Assembly (NCBI GenBank): GCA_913020435.1
Contig: CAJVZZ010000001.1
Coordinates: forward strand, 1 to 64,000
Origin: an uncultured Flavobacteriales bacterium
GTDB lineage: Bacteria; Bacteroidota; Bacteroidia; Flavobacteriales_G; Salibacteraceae
Length of the DNA stretch: 64,000 nt
Direction of reading: 5' to 3'
The notes under the pieces were generated by a model. The model did not search any database and was not told where the DNA came from. It worked only from the letters and a program-made list of their open reading frames with translations. The first letter of the stretch is position 1; the number at the start of each line of letters is the position of its first letter. Below, piece by piece: positions 26,457 through 35,015 of this stretch. Made by a program: the position numbers and the translations under genes.

Positions 26457-28175
26457 ATGTCTCAAAAGCGTGTTTTTCCTATTCTCAGTTGGCTTCCCGG
26501 ATATAAAAGGGAGTGGTTATCCGGTGATATTTCAGCCGGATTAACTGTTGGGGTAATGCTAATTCCTCAGGGAATGGCATACGCTATGATAGCAGGAGTG
26601 CCGCCAATTTATGGGTTATACGCTTCCACTTTTCCACTCATTATTTATGCTCTTTTTGGTACTAGCAGACAATTGGCAGTTGGACCAGTAGCAATCGATT
26701 CTTTATTGGTTTTAGCTGGAGTAAGTGCTTTTGCAGAAGTAGGTTCAGAATATTTTGTGGAACTGGCTATTCTCCTTGCATTTATAGAAGGACTTATTCT
26801 AATACTCTTTGGTTTTTTGCGTTTAGGTTTCTTGGTGAATTTTCTTTCGAAACCTGTTATAGGCGGGTTTACTGCTGCGGCAGCCATTATTATAGGAGTC
26901 AGTCAGTTACGGCATTTGTTAGGCATTCAAGTTCAAAGTTCTGGAAACGTTTTTGAAACACTCTTTTTGTCATTTTCTGAATTCTCAAATTGGTCAGTTT
27001 TGAGCTTAGTAATCGGACTGCTTGGGATTGCTTTAATCCTTTCGGTTAAGAGAATCAATCGCAAAATACCAGGAGCTCTCACGGCAGTTGTTGTTAGTAT
27101 TCTGGCGGTTTATTTTTTAAATCTCAGTTCAGAATCCATTCGAATTGTAGGAGATATTCCAGCTGGGCTTCCAGCTTTTAGGTTACCTAATTTTAATTTG
27201 GAAATAATGAAGAAGTTACTTCCAGCAGCATTTACTATTGGTTTAATTGCATTTACAGAAGCGATTTCAATTTCTAAGGCCATTCAAGCTAAACACAGAG
27301 ATTACGAAATCTTTCCGAATCAAGAATTGTTTGCTATTGGAATTGCGAATATTGTAGGTTCAATGTTCCAGTCGTTTTCTGTAACTGGTGGTTTAGGAAG
27401 AACTGCGGTTAACGATCAAGCAGGAGCTAAGACGGGACTTGCGTCATTGATTAGTGCCGCTTTGGTAATGCTCACATTACTTTTTCTAACTCCACTTTTT
27501 TATTATTTGCCTCAAGCTATTTTAGCTTCTATTATCATGGTAGCGGTATCTGGACTAATCGATATTAAATACGGGAAACACCTATGGAATACGGATAGAA
27601 GAGAGTTTATAATGCTGATTTCAACCTTTCTAGCCACGTTGGTATTTGGAATTGTAAATGGAATTTTGATTGGTGTTTTATTGAGTATCGGTTTGGTCAT
27701 TTTTAGAGTAAGTAAACCACACTTTGCAAAATTAGGCCGAATAAAAGGGACCAATTATTACCGAAATGTTTTACGATTTAATGAAGCCGAAGAATTTGAG
27801 GAGTTACTTATCGTTCGATTTGATGCTCAATTATTTTTTGCCAATTGCGAGTTTTTTAAAGATAGCGTATTAGATTGGGCCGAAAAAAAGCCAAAGCTCA
27901 AGACAGTCTTGATTGATGCACAACCGTTAAATCAAATTGATTCTACAGCCTCATACATGCTGCTTGATTTGATAAAACATTTTAATGATAATGGAGTAGA
28001 GGTGATATTTGCTGGAGTCAAAGGTCCCGTTCGAGATAAATTCCGAAAAGCTAAAATCGCAACGGCTTTAGGTTCAAACCACTTTTACATGAATGTGCAT
28101 GAGGCTGTTTCGCATCACTTAAAAGAAGGCGGTTTACCTCCAGAGAAATTGGTTACGCAAAGTAATGAGCAGTGA
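26457..28175 (+). CDS. SulP-family anion permease with STAS domain
   Basis: A 572-residue inner-membrane transporter. The SulP signature begins at residue 13 (PGYKREWLSGDISAGLTVGVMLIPQGMAYA, read in two parts) with PPIYGLYAS following. About 12-14 helices run to residue 415, including FTEAISISKAIQAKHRDYEIFPNQELFAIGIANI, read here only as the conserved TM8-10 loop. Residues about 445-555 form a cytoplasmic STAS domain (VRFDAQLFFANCEFF, DAQPLNQIDSTASYMLLDL). The family carries sulfate, bicarbonate or other anions; the substrate cannot be fixed. Monocistronic. Confidence 0.92.
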   Translation: MSQKRVFPILSWLPGYKREWLSGDISAGLTVGVMLIPQGMAYAMIAGVPPIYGLYASTFPLIIYALFGTSRQLAVGPVAIDSLLVLAGVSAFAEVGSEYFVELAILLAFIEGLILILFGFLRLGFLVNFLSKPVIGGFTAAAAIIIGVSQLRHLLGIQVQSSGNVFETLFLSFSEFSNWSVLSLVIGLLGIALILSVKRINRKIPGALTAVVVSILAVYFLNLSSESIRIVGDIPAGLPAFRLPNFNLEIMKKLLPAAFTIGLIAFTEAISISKAIQAKHRDYEIFPNQELFAIGIANIVGSMFQSFSVTGGLGRTAVNDQAGAKTGLASLISAALVMLTLLFLTPLFYYLPQAILASIIMVAVSGLIDIKYGKHLWNTDRREFIMLISTFLATLVFGIVNGILIGVLLSIGLVIFRVSKPHFAKLGRIKGTNYYRNVLRFNEAEEFEELLIVRFDAQLFFANCEFFKDSVLDWAEKKPKLKTVLIDAQPLNQIDSTASYMLLDLIKHFNDNGVEVIFAGVKGPVRDKFRKAKIATALGSNHFYMNVHEAVSHHLKEGGLPPEKLVTQSNEQ

Positions 28176-28193
28176 TCCAGTCATTTTTCTTGG

Positions 28194-28261
28194 GTGACTC
28201 TGAACTCGTTTCAGAATCTCAATATTAATTGTTAGAGATGCTGAAATAAATTCAGCATGAC
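28194..28261. repeat. pair of inverted REP-like elements
   Basis: Two 27-nt units in opposite orientation, 14 nt apart. The right unit (28235-28261) reads GAGAT-GCTGAA-TAAA-TTCAGC-ATGAC. The left (28194-28220, reverse complement) matches it at 20 of 27 positions. Each unit is itself a hairpin. A third copy lies at 41332-41358. Confidence 0.6.
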
Positions 28262-28282
28262 AGAGTAGTTTTGGAAAACAAG

Positions 28283-28314
28283 AAAGCCCCTTCCGAATAA
28301 TCGAAAAGGGCTTT
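28283..28314. terminator. bidirectional terminator between sulP and gap
   Basis: An AAAGCCC...GGGCTTT stem with a mismatch-containing extension. It is T-rich on the plus side and A-rich on the minus side, between convergent genes. Confidence 0.7.
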
Positions 28315-28338
28315 TGAATTTTATTTAAAAACTAATTT

Positions 28339-29799
28339 CTAGTAGTAATGCAATCTTCTCACCTTAGCAATGTATTTCGCTAAACGAATTACCTGCTTAG
28401 TATATCCAAATTCGTTATCATACCATACATATAGAACTGCGTTCTTGCCGTCGTTACTCATTATTGTAGCAGGCGAATCGAATACCGAACAACAAGTGTT
28501 GCCAATGATATCGCTAGAAACCAATTCTTCATCCATTGAGTAGTGGATTTGATTTACCAAGTTTCCTTCTAAAGCAGCTTTCTTCAACAGAGTATTGATT
28601 TCTTCTCTGGTACTTTCCCTCTTCAAATTCAAACTCAAAATAGCCAATGAACCATTTGGAGTAGGAACACGCACTGCATTTGCTGTCAGCTTATTTTCGA
28701 AACTTGGAATTACTTTAGTTACTGCTTTACCAGCACCTGTTGATGTAATAACCATATTGATAGCAGCAGAACGACCTCGTCGAGGTTTTTTGTGCATGTT
28801 ATCCAATAAGTTTTGGTCATTTGTATAAGCATGTACCGTTTCAATATGACCTCTTTCAACTCCAATATTATCCTCGATTACAGACAAAACTGGAGAGATA
28901 GCGTTTGTTGTACAAGAAGCTGCTGAATAGATAGTCTCTTCATCTATATCAACCGTACCTTGGTTAATAGAATAAACGATATTTGGTATTTCTTTTCCTG
29001 GGGCAGTTAACAATACTTTATGAACACCTTGAGATTTTTTGTGTCTCATTAGTGCTTCACGATCTGTGAAAACACCTGTATTATCGATCAATAAACATTT
29101 ATCAATTCCGTAAGAAGTATAATCTACATCTTCTGGATTTTTAGCTTCAATCATTTGAATACGCTGACCGTTTAAGATCAAACATTTTCCATCTAAATCA
29201 ACATCAACAGTTCCTTCGAACTGTCCATGCACGGAATCGTTGCTTAACAAAGAAGCTCTTTTCGTAATCTGCACGTCAGAAGCATCTCTAGTTACAATTG
29301 CTCTTAATCTTAATTGTTGACCTTTTCCAGCTTGTTTGATTAACTCACGTGCCGCCAGTCGACCAATTCTACCAAAACCATAAAGTACTACGTCTCTTGG
29401 TTCTGTTTTCTTTGTTGAGGTTCCATTAACAATCTCTCCTAATTTATCGCTTATAAACTCAGCTTGGGAGGCGTAATTGCTTCCTTCGGTTTTCCACTCG
29501 TAAGAAAGCTTTCCAATATCAATTTTCGCTGGAGGCAGGTCCATAGCGTTTAATGCAGAAGCTAATGCTACTGTATCTGCTACTTCAATTGGTTTCTGAA
29601 CCACGTTTGCAGCATATTCGTGCAGTCTCAGAATTTCTGAAGAAGAAACGTTTACTAAATGATTTCTAAAAAGCACCAATTCAACTTGCTTTTCGTACAT
29701 TAATTTCCCAACTGCAGAGATTAATTCAATAGCAGCTCTTTCTTTGGAAAGCCACTGACCGTGTGCTTCACTGTAACTTGTCAAACCCGTATTAGCCAT
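28339..29799 (-). CDS. gap: glyceraldehyde-3-phosphate dehydrogenase, long form
   Basis: A 486-residue enzyme. The GAPDH core begins near residue 162 (VVLYGFGRIGRLAAREL, NAD(P)-binding). It holds the catalytic cysteine in SAASCTTNAISP near 315, the phosphate-site HAYTNDQNLLDNMHKKPRRGRSAA and the substrate arginine region, and ends WYDNEFGYTKQV. The ~160-residue N-terminal extension (ELISAVGKLMYEKQVELVLFR) is found in a Bacteroidetes group of long GAPDHs and has no assigned function. It oxidises glyceraldehyde 3-phosphate or works in gluconeogenesis. TACTTTTG at 29871-29878 is a likely -7 box. Confidence 0.92.
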   Translation of the reverse strand: MANTGLTSYSEAHGQWLSKERAAIELISAVGKLMYEKQVELVLFRNHLVNVSSSEILRLHEYAANVVQKPIEVADTVALASALNAMDLPPAKIDIGKLSYEWKTEGSNYASQAEFISDKLGEIVNGTSTKKTEPRDVVLYGFGRIGRLAARELIKQAGKGQQLRLRAIVTRDASDVQITKRASLLSNDSVHGQFEGTVDVDLDGKCLILNGQRIQMIEAKNPEDVDYTSYGIDKCLLIDNTGVFTDREALMRHKKSQGVHKVLLTAPGKEIPNIVYSINQGTVDIDEETIYSAASCTTNAISPVLSVIEDNIGVERGHIETVHAYTNDQNLLDNMHKKPRRGRSAAINMVITSTGAGKAVTKVIPSFENKLTANAVRVPTPNGSLAILSLNLKRESTREEINTLLKKAALEGNLVNQIHYSMDEELVSSDIIGNTCCSVFDSPATIMSNDGKNAVLYVWYDNEFGYTKQVIRLAKYIAKVRRLHYY

Positions 29800-29909
29800 A
29801 GCGGATAAAAATTTCTTTTAGTTAATATTATTAAATAAAACAGCGCTAAATGATTGCTCAAATAGCGCCGCAAAAGTATTATAATTCAATTGTTTAAAAG
29901 TGACTTTTA

Positions 29910-30770
29910 TTAACCCAAGTAAGCTCTTAAAAGTTTGCTTCTAGAGTTGTGTCTCAATCGACGAATTGCTTTTTCTTTTAATTGTCTCACTCGCTCACGA
30001 GTCAGGTCAAATTCAGATCCGATTTCATCCAAAGTCATTCCTTGTTTTTTTCCAATTCCGTAGAACATTCTAATCACTTGTCTTTCTCTTTCTGATAGTG
30101 TGGCGAGAGATCTTTCAATTTCTTGTAGCAAGGATTCTTGAATAAGACCATCATCTGTTTTTGGACCATCTCCACTCATCATGTCAATCAATCCAAAATC
30201 TTCACCCTCTCTAAATGGGGCATCTACAGAAACATGTCGTCCAGAGCTTTTCATTGAATCGCGCACCTTTTTAGCATCTAGGTCTAAGTGTATACCAATT
30301 TCCGCTGCACTAGGAGCTCTTTCGTATTCTTGTTCTAATTGCGAAAAGGTTTTATTGATTTTAGAAATAGTACCAACTTGATTCAAGGGCAAACGAACAA
30401 TACGCGCTTGCTCAGCCAACGCTTGAAGAATAGATTGTCGAATCCACCAAACCGCATAAGAAATGAACTTAAAACCGCGCGTTTCATCAAAACGTCCTGC
30501 AGCTTTTATTAATCCAAGATTACCTTCATTTATTAAGTCGGGTAAAGTAAGACCTTGATTTTGATATTGTTTGGAAACCGATACCACAAAACGAAGATTG
30601 GCACGAACCAATTTTTCCTTTGCTTTTTCGTCACCTTCTTTAATCTGAATTGCCAGTCGAACTTCTTCTTCAGCCGTTATCATTTCCTCTCGACTTATAT
30701 CCTGTAGATATTTGTCCAAAGATTTGTCCGACCGATTTGTAATCGACTTCGATATTTTTAACTGTCTCAT
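29910..30770 (-). CDS. rpoD: RNA polymerase primary sigma factor RpoD/SigA
   Basis: A 286-residue sigma-70. Region 1.2 is [20 protein letters not shown], region 2 contains [41 protein letters not shown] and [10 protein letters not shown], region 3 follows, and region 4 has [15 protein letters not shown] and an HTH ([18 protein letters not shown]). Region 1.1 is absent and the protein is short, which is the Bacteroidetes form of the housekeeping sigma that reads TTG/TAnnTTTG promoters. The gene lies between a Deg protease (upstream, same strand) and gap. Confidence 0.96.
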   Translation of the reverse strand: MRQLKISKSITNRSDKSLDKYLQDISREEMITAEEEVRLAIQIKEGDEKAKEKLVRANLRFVVSVSKQYQNQGLTLPDLINEGNLGLIKAAGRFDETRGFKFISYAVWWIRQSILQALAEQARIVRLPLNQVGTISKINKTFSQLEQEYERAPSAAEIGIHLDLDAKKVRDSMKSSGRHVSVDAPFREGEDFGLIDMMSGDGPKTDDGLIQESLLQEIERSLATLSERERQVIRMFYGIGKKQGMTLDEIGSEFDLTRERVRQLKEKAIRRLRHNSRSKLLRAYLG

Positions 30771-30850
30771 AGTTTTCCTTTCGTTTAGTAATTAATGCAC
30801 CCCTGCTGCTAAATCGAATTTTGGAATAACCAACCAACCAATTATATTCG

Positions 30851-32293
30851 TCACATACCTAAACCATAGTAAGCCATTTTACCATTTGGATAAATTCCCT
30901 CAATCAAAACTCCTCCTTGTTTTCCCTTGAGTTGAGCGTTTAATTCATCCTGATTTTTAATGTGCTTTCCATCAACACGTACAATTATAAATCCTTCTCT
31001 TACTCCAGCTTTCATGAGTTTACCAGATGATAAGTCTTGCACTTGCACGCCATTTTTCAAACTCAATCGTTTCTTCATTTTATCATTAATAGGCGCAAAC
31101 TGTGCTCCCAATGAAATAGACACTTCAACGACCGTTTTGTCAATTAATTCTGTATTTCCGTATTGATTTCTTAGCGTAATGTCCAGTTTTTTTGATGTGC
31201 CTTGACGATCTACCGTTACCGATATTTTATCTCCTGGTCTAAAATTGCTTAGCTGTTCCTGAAATTCTGGAACATTATTTACTTTTTTATCATTGATATT
31301 TGTAACGATATCTCCAACTAATATGCCGCCTATTTTTGCACCTCCGTTTTCGGCAAGTGCAGCAATGAAAATACCATCTCTTAGTTTTAGATCATTTTTC
31401 TTAATTACTTCTTCAGACAAGTCTTGGATTGATACACCCACAAAAGCACGTTGGACCGCCCCAAATTCTATTAAATCGCTCACCACTTTTTTAGTGATGT
31501 TTGATGGAATTGCAAAAGAATAACCTGCAAAAGAACCTGTATTTGACTTTATCGCAGCGTTAATTCCAACTAATTCTCCCTGAGTATTTACCAAAGCTCC
31601 ACCGCTATTTCCTGGGTTCACAGCTGCATCGGTTTGTATAAACGCCTCAACTGGACTAATGCCAGAATTTGGATCTGATTGAAGAATATTAATATCTCGA
31701 CCTTTTGCGCTAATAATTCCAGCGGTAACAGTTGAATTAAGATTAAACGGATTACCTACTGCCAATACCCATTCACCAACTTTAATGTCGTCTGAGTTTG
31801 CATATTGCAGATATGGAAGTTCGGTAGCATCTATTTTTAATAACGCCAAATCAGTGCTTGGATCGCGACCAATAATTTTGGCTTCGTAATGTTTTTTGTT
31901 GTTCAAGGTAATTTTTACTTTTTCAGCACCATCAACAACGTGGTTATTGGTAACGATATAACCATCGTCTGTTATGATAACTCCAGATCCAGTACCCTCG
32001 GGTTGTGGCATATATCTTGGACGACCATATAATAAATCAAATATTGGATTGGAATTGTAATCCTGCCCTCTAAAAATGGTTTTTACGTGAACCACTCCAG
32101 CTAAGGATTTTTCGGCAGCATAAGTTAAATCAGGAACTCCCGGAGAAGTACCCCTCGCAAAATGTACAGGAACTTCTCTTTCTGAAATAGTGGTCTGTGA
32201 TAAAGCTTCTTTGACTAAGAAAGATTCATGGATACCCAAAGCGACAAATCCGCCTACCATTGCACTTGCTATTAATACCAATGTCTTTTTCAT
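30851..32293 (-). CDS. Do/DegQ-like periplasmic serine protease
   Basis: A 480-residue HtrA protease. A signal anchor or signal peptide spans about 1-35. The trypsin-like domain has GTGSGVIITDDGYIVTNNHVV (catalytic His), DPSTDLALLKI (Asp) and DAAVNPGNSGGALVN (Ser). Two PDZ domains follow at about 265-360 and about 385-475. It degrades or refolds misfolded envelope proteins. The chain is typical in length, with full catalytic triad. An inverted repeat (32306-32338) lies just before the start codon. Confidence 0.94.
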   Translation of the reverse strand: MKKTLVLIASAMVGGFVALGIHESFLVKEALSQTTISEREVPVHFARGTSPGVPDLTYAAEKSLAGVVHVKTIFRGQDYNSNPIFDLLYGRPRYMPQPEGTGSGVIITDDGYIVTNNHVVDGAEKVKITLNNKKHYEAKIIGRDPSTDLALLKIDATELPYLQYANSDDIKVGEWVLAVGNPFNLNSTVTAGIISAKGRDINILQSDPNSGISPVEAFIQTDAAVNPGNSGGALVNTQGELVGINAAIKSNTGSFAGYSFAIPSNITKKVVSDLIEFGAVQRAFVGVSIQDLSEEVIKKNDLKLRDGIFIAALAENGGAKIGGILVGDIVTNINDKKVNNVPEFQEQLSNFRPGDKISVTVDRQGTSKKLDITLRNQYGNTELIDKTVVEVSISLGAQFAPINDKMKKRLSLKNGVQVQDLSSGKLMKAGVREGFIIVRVDGKHIKNQDELNAQLKGKQGGVLIEGIYPNGKMAYYGLGM

Positions 32294-32305
32294 TTCTTTT
32301 TTGAT

Positions 32306-32338
32306 TTAGAGTTAAACGTTCTATTAGTAGAACTCTAA
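32306..32338 (-). promoter_or_regulatory. inverted repeat in the leader of the Deg protease gene
   Basis: TTAGAGTT at 32306-32313 pairs with AACTCTAA at 32331-32338, and inside it GTTCTA (32318-32323) can alternatively pair with TAGAAC (32328-32333). The two hairpins are mutually exclusive and lie 13-45 nt before the ATG. This could be an operator or a leader RNA switch; neither is shown. Confidence 0.4.
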
Positions 32339-32477
32339 GCCCATTTTTTAGTTCAATTTTTTTGGTTAAAATTAGTTAACCATTTGACATTCAGTATATT
32401 GTTGAGTTCCTGAATATTGTTTAATTTTTCTCTGCTACTTAAAAAACGTACATTTATAGGCTATAGTTGGGGAATAG

Positions 32478-33266
32478 ATGATGGAGTTTTACAAATACCA
32501 AGGAGTAGGCAACGATTTTGTAATGGTTGATAACCGAAAAGGTGAATTGGAGCTGGGTACAAACCTAGATACTGATGCCATAAACCGCATTTGCAATAGA
32601 AACTTCGGAGTAGGTGCTGACGGTCTAATTTTGTTAGAAAACGACGCAGAATCCGACTTTAAAATGGTCTACTTCAATTCGGATGGAAATGAGAGTACCA
32701 TGTGTGGAAATGGTGGACGTTGCATTGTGGCTTTTGCCAAATTCTTAACTGTTTTTGAAGGTGAAGTTTGCGTCTTTAGAGCTATTGATGGAATTCACCA
32801 TGCTAAACTCAGTGGAGATTGGGTAGAACTTCAAATGATTGACGTAAATGAAATCGAACAAATAGGAAATGACTATTTCCTAGATACTGGTTCTCCGCAT
32901 TACGTTTCATTTAGAGAGCAAGTGAAAAGTCTAGATTTAGTTTCTCAAGGACGCGCCATTAGAAACAACAATCGATTTAAAGATGAAGGCACCAATGTGA
33001 ATTTCGTAGAAATCCACCAAGAATATTTAGAAGTTCGAACCTATGAACGAGGAGTCGAAAACGAAACTCTTGCTTGTGGAACCGGTGTAACTGCAGTAGC
33101 CTTGGTAGCAGAACTGGAAGTCAGAAACACTAAGGCTAATGCTTCAAGAATGAAAGTCCTCGGCGGTGAATTAGAAGTGTCTTACCAAAAGAATACTGCC
33201 GGAACTGGCTTTACAAACATCTGGTTGAAAGGACCTGCAGAGCAGGTTTTTAGAGGAGAGTTGTAA
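32478..33266 (+). CDS. dapF: diaminopimelate epimerase
   Basis: A 262-residue epimerase that converts LL- to meso-diaminopimelate for lysine and peptidoglycan. The two catalytic cysteines are seen in STMCGNGGRC (about residue 75) and ENETLACGTGVTAVA (about 202), and the N-terminal YQGVGNDFVMVDNR is the family start. Met1 or Met2 (32481) could initiate. It is divergent from the Deg protease. lysC and lysA of the same pathway lie at 41.4-43.9 kb. Confidence 0.95.
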   Translation: MMEFYKYQGVGNDFVMVDNRKGELELGTNLDTDAINRICNRNFGVGADGLILLENDAESDFKMVYFNSDGNESTMCGNGGRCIVAFAKFLTVFEGEVCVFRAIDGIHHAKLSGDWVELQMIDVNEIEQIGNDYFLDTGSPHYVSFREQVKSLDLVSQGRAIRNNNRFKDEGTNVNFVEIHQEYLEVRTYERGVENETLACGTGVTAVALVAELEVRNTKANASRMKVLGGELEVSYQKNTAGTGFTNIWLKGPAEQVFRGEL

Positions 33267-33291
33267 ATCAGCCAGCCAGCTGAGGCTAAAT

Positions 33292-33393
33292 TTACTTAGC
33301 GGCTTTCTTTATTCTCTTTTCTTCTTTTTTCTCTTTTGGAGATTTAGCTGCTTCTTTTTTTACGCTTTTTTTTGCGTCTTTTCCTTTACCCAT
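33292..33393 (-). CDS. 33-residue lysine-rich protein
   Basis: A short open frame, ATG at 33393 to TAA at 33292. It begins MGKGKDAKKSVKKEAAK and ends KKEEKRIKKAAK, about 45% lysine, with no hydrophobic residues to speak of. The MGKG start recalls the tiny basic Thx-like proteins of Bacteroidetes, but the glycine/arginine pattern of Thx is missing. It is convergent with dapF, 25 nt from its end. The skewed composition could also arise by chance in an A-rich region. RNA or ribosome binding is only a guess. Confidence 0.5.
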   Translation of the reverse strand: MGKGKDAKKSVKKEAAKSPKEKKEEKRIKKAAK

Positions 33394-33644
33394 GATATTA
33401 TTTTTTAAGTATAATAAGTTGTTCTAAAAACTTGTTGCAAATTAACGAAATCAATTAAAAATAAGCTGTTTTGAAATTAAGCTTTTAGTCTTTTTTTAGT
33501 ACCTCCCTATTAATTCCAATATAGCACCTAATACTTAGTGAAAACACGCTTCGTTTTTCTATAAAAAAGCACTAGTTATTTTCCAAATAGTTCATCTAAA
33601 CAGAATAGCTCTATTTTTTTCGTTTTCTAAAAATCTAAAAAAGC

Positions 33645-34493
33645 TTAAGTAGTGCCAAATTGTTTGTGTACACTTTTAAGATCATTTGCTACCTCATCTA
33701 CTTCTTTTTCTTTTTCAAATTCAATAAATAAGTGTCCATCGGTGAGAATTTTGGGGTTTATAGACAGATCAAAAATCTCCTTATAAACTTCTCGTTTTGT
33801 CTGCTCATCAAAGTCCTTATTCTTTCTCAGGCGTTTTCGATAGGTAATCCAATTTGAGATTAATATGAATGGATAAAATAAAAACATGAGCAACACTGAA
33901 GTTGGTTTTAAACGCGTAAACTGGATATGCTTGATTTTAAAACCAGATAATTTTGCGAAACAACGCAGTTTTAATGCACCAATCAAAAATATATGACCGT
34001 AGTATATTTCGTTGGTTAATTTCTTATCCGACATCCAAATGCTGTCCAATTCGTTAGGGGCTATTATTGAATTAAATCGTTCACTTTCGGATAATAGGTA
34101 ACTCATTTTAGCCCTTAAGTTTGAGTAATTCGGTGTTGTTATTATCAGGCTTCCGCCTTTTTTTAGGATACGATTGAATTCTTTAAAGCTTCCTAATTGA
34201 TCTGAAAAATGCTCAATTCCTTCTTGACAAAGCACAAAATCGACACTTTTAGATTCTGCAGGAATTCCTTCCGCAATATTAGCTTGCAGACATTCTAGAC
34301 CATCAATTTTAAAATATTCAGGGAATAAATCGTAGGGTATAGGATCGGCACCTATATCTTGTAAAATCTTGGTTGTAACTCCATTACCAGCAGGAAAGTC
34401 GATTACTTTTTTGCCCGTGAACCTAAGTTTATGTTTAGTTAAGTACTTCTTTACATGATATTTAATACTCCTAGGGTTTTCAGTATAATCCAT
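33645..34493 (-). CDS. class I SAM-dependent methyltransferase
   Basis: A 282-residue methyltransferase of the type 11/23 group. Motif I is VIDFPAGNGVTTKILQDIGA (about 26-45), followed by DLFPEYFKIDGLEC and the post-motif DFVLCQEGIEHFSD with IKKGGSLIITTPNYSNL-like sequence. A hydrophobic patch (VLLMFLFYPFILISNWI) near 210-228 may tether it to the membrane. The start at 34493 (MDYTENPRS) is preferred; the longer frame from 34562 adds a cysteine-rich, non-conserved 23-residue tail. The target is unknown. Confidence 0.82.
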   Translation of the reverse strand: MDYTENPRSIKYHVKKYLTKHKLRFTGKKVIDFPAGNGVTTKILQDIGADPIPYDLFPEYFKIDGLECLQANIAEGIPAESKSVDFVLCQEGIEHFSDQLGSFKEFNRILKKGGSLIITTPNYSNLRAKMSYLLSESERFNSIIAPNELDSIWMSDKKLTNEIYYGHIFLIGALKLRCFAKLSGFKIKHIQFTRLKPTSVLLMFLFYPFILISNWITYRKRLRKNKDFDEQTKREVYKEIFDLSINPKILTDGHLFIEFEKEKEVDEVANDLKSVHKQFGTT

Positions 34494-34666
34494 TATAACA
34501 CAATTAAAATTGGTAATGTATTTAGATATTAAGCAAAGAAAACAAAGACGAAGACAATTCAATAATTAAAACATTCCATTTTGGAGTGCAGCGTTCACAA
34601 GTTTAGCCTGCATTGTAATTTATCTCGTGGCAAATTTTCTAGTGGGAAAGAATCAGTAAACTTTTA

Positions 34667-34879
34667 CTATTTCTTACAGGCTCCTTCAGTATAGTCAGTT
34701 ATACTGTTGCAATTTGCGCTTCCGCGATTACTATATGTGTTTCCATCACAACCACATACTGGAGCATACTCTAATGTAGTTATACAATTCAGTTTTTCTT
34801 TGGCTGTGCAGTTGTCTTTTTTGCAACAAATTAAAGTGGCAAATAATAGTGTTCCTATTGTAATTGAGAGGTTTTTCAT
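34667..34879 (-). CDS. Kazal-type domain lipoprotein
   Basis: A 70-residue lipoprotein (hydrophobic 6-17, lipobox ending at C18 or C19). The mature part carries YAPVCGCDGNTYSNRGSANC (38-57), the core of a Kazal serine-protease-inhibitor domain, with other cysteines at 24, 32 and 68. The usual cysteine after TYxN is replaced (NRG), so the disulfide pattern differs from the textbook one. It could guard the cell surface against proteases. No protease gene is adjacent. Confidence 0.8.
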   Translation of the reverse strand: MKNLSITIGTLLFATLICCKKDNCTAKEKLNCITTLEYAPVCGCDGNTYSNRGSANCNSITDYTEGACKK

Positions 34880-35015
34880 TGAATCGTTTTTTTGTTTCTT
34901 CGAAACGTTAGCGGACTGTAGTTTATTGCCTTGCAGTTCGGCTTTGTAAAAAATGAATATTTCAAAATTATTAATTTAAATGGTCAAGTTTCTTTAACGT
35001 TTAGAATAATCATAT

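Noticed and set aside
33241-33291. Terminator for dapF from the AGCC...GGCT repeat
   Set aside because: The stem is short and there is no T run, so it was not listed as a terminator.
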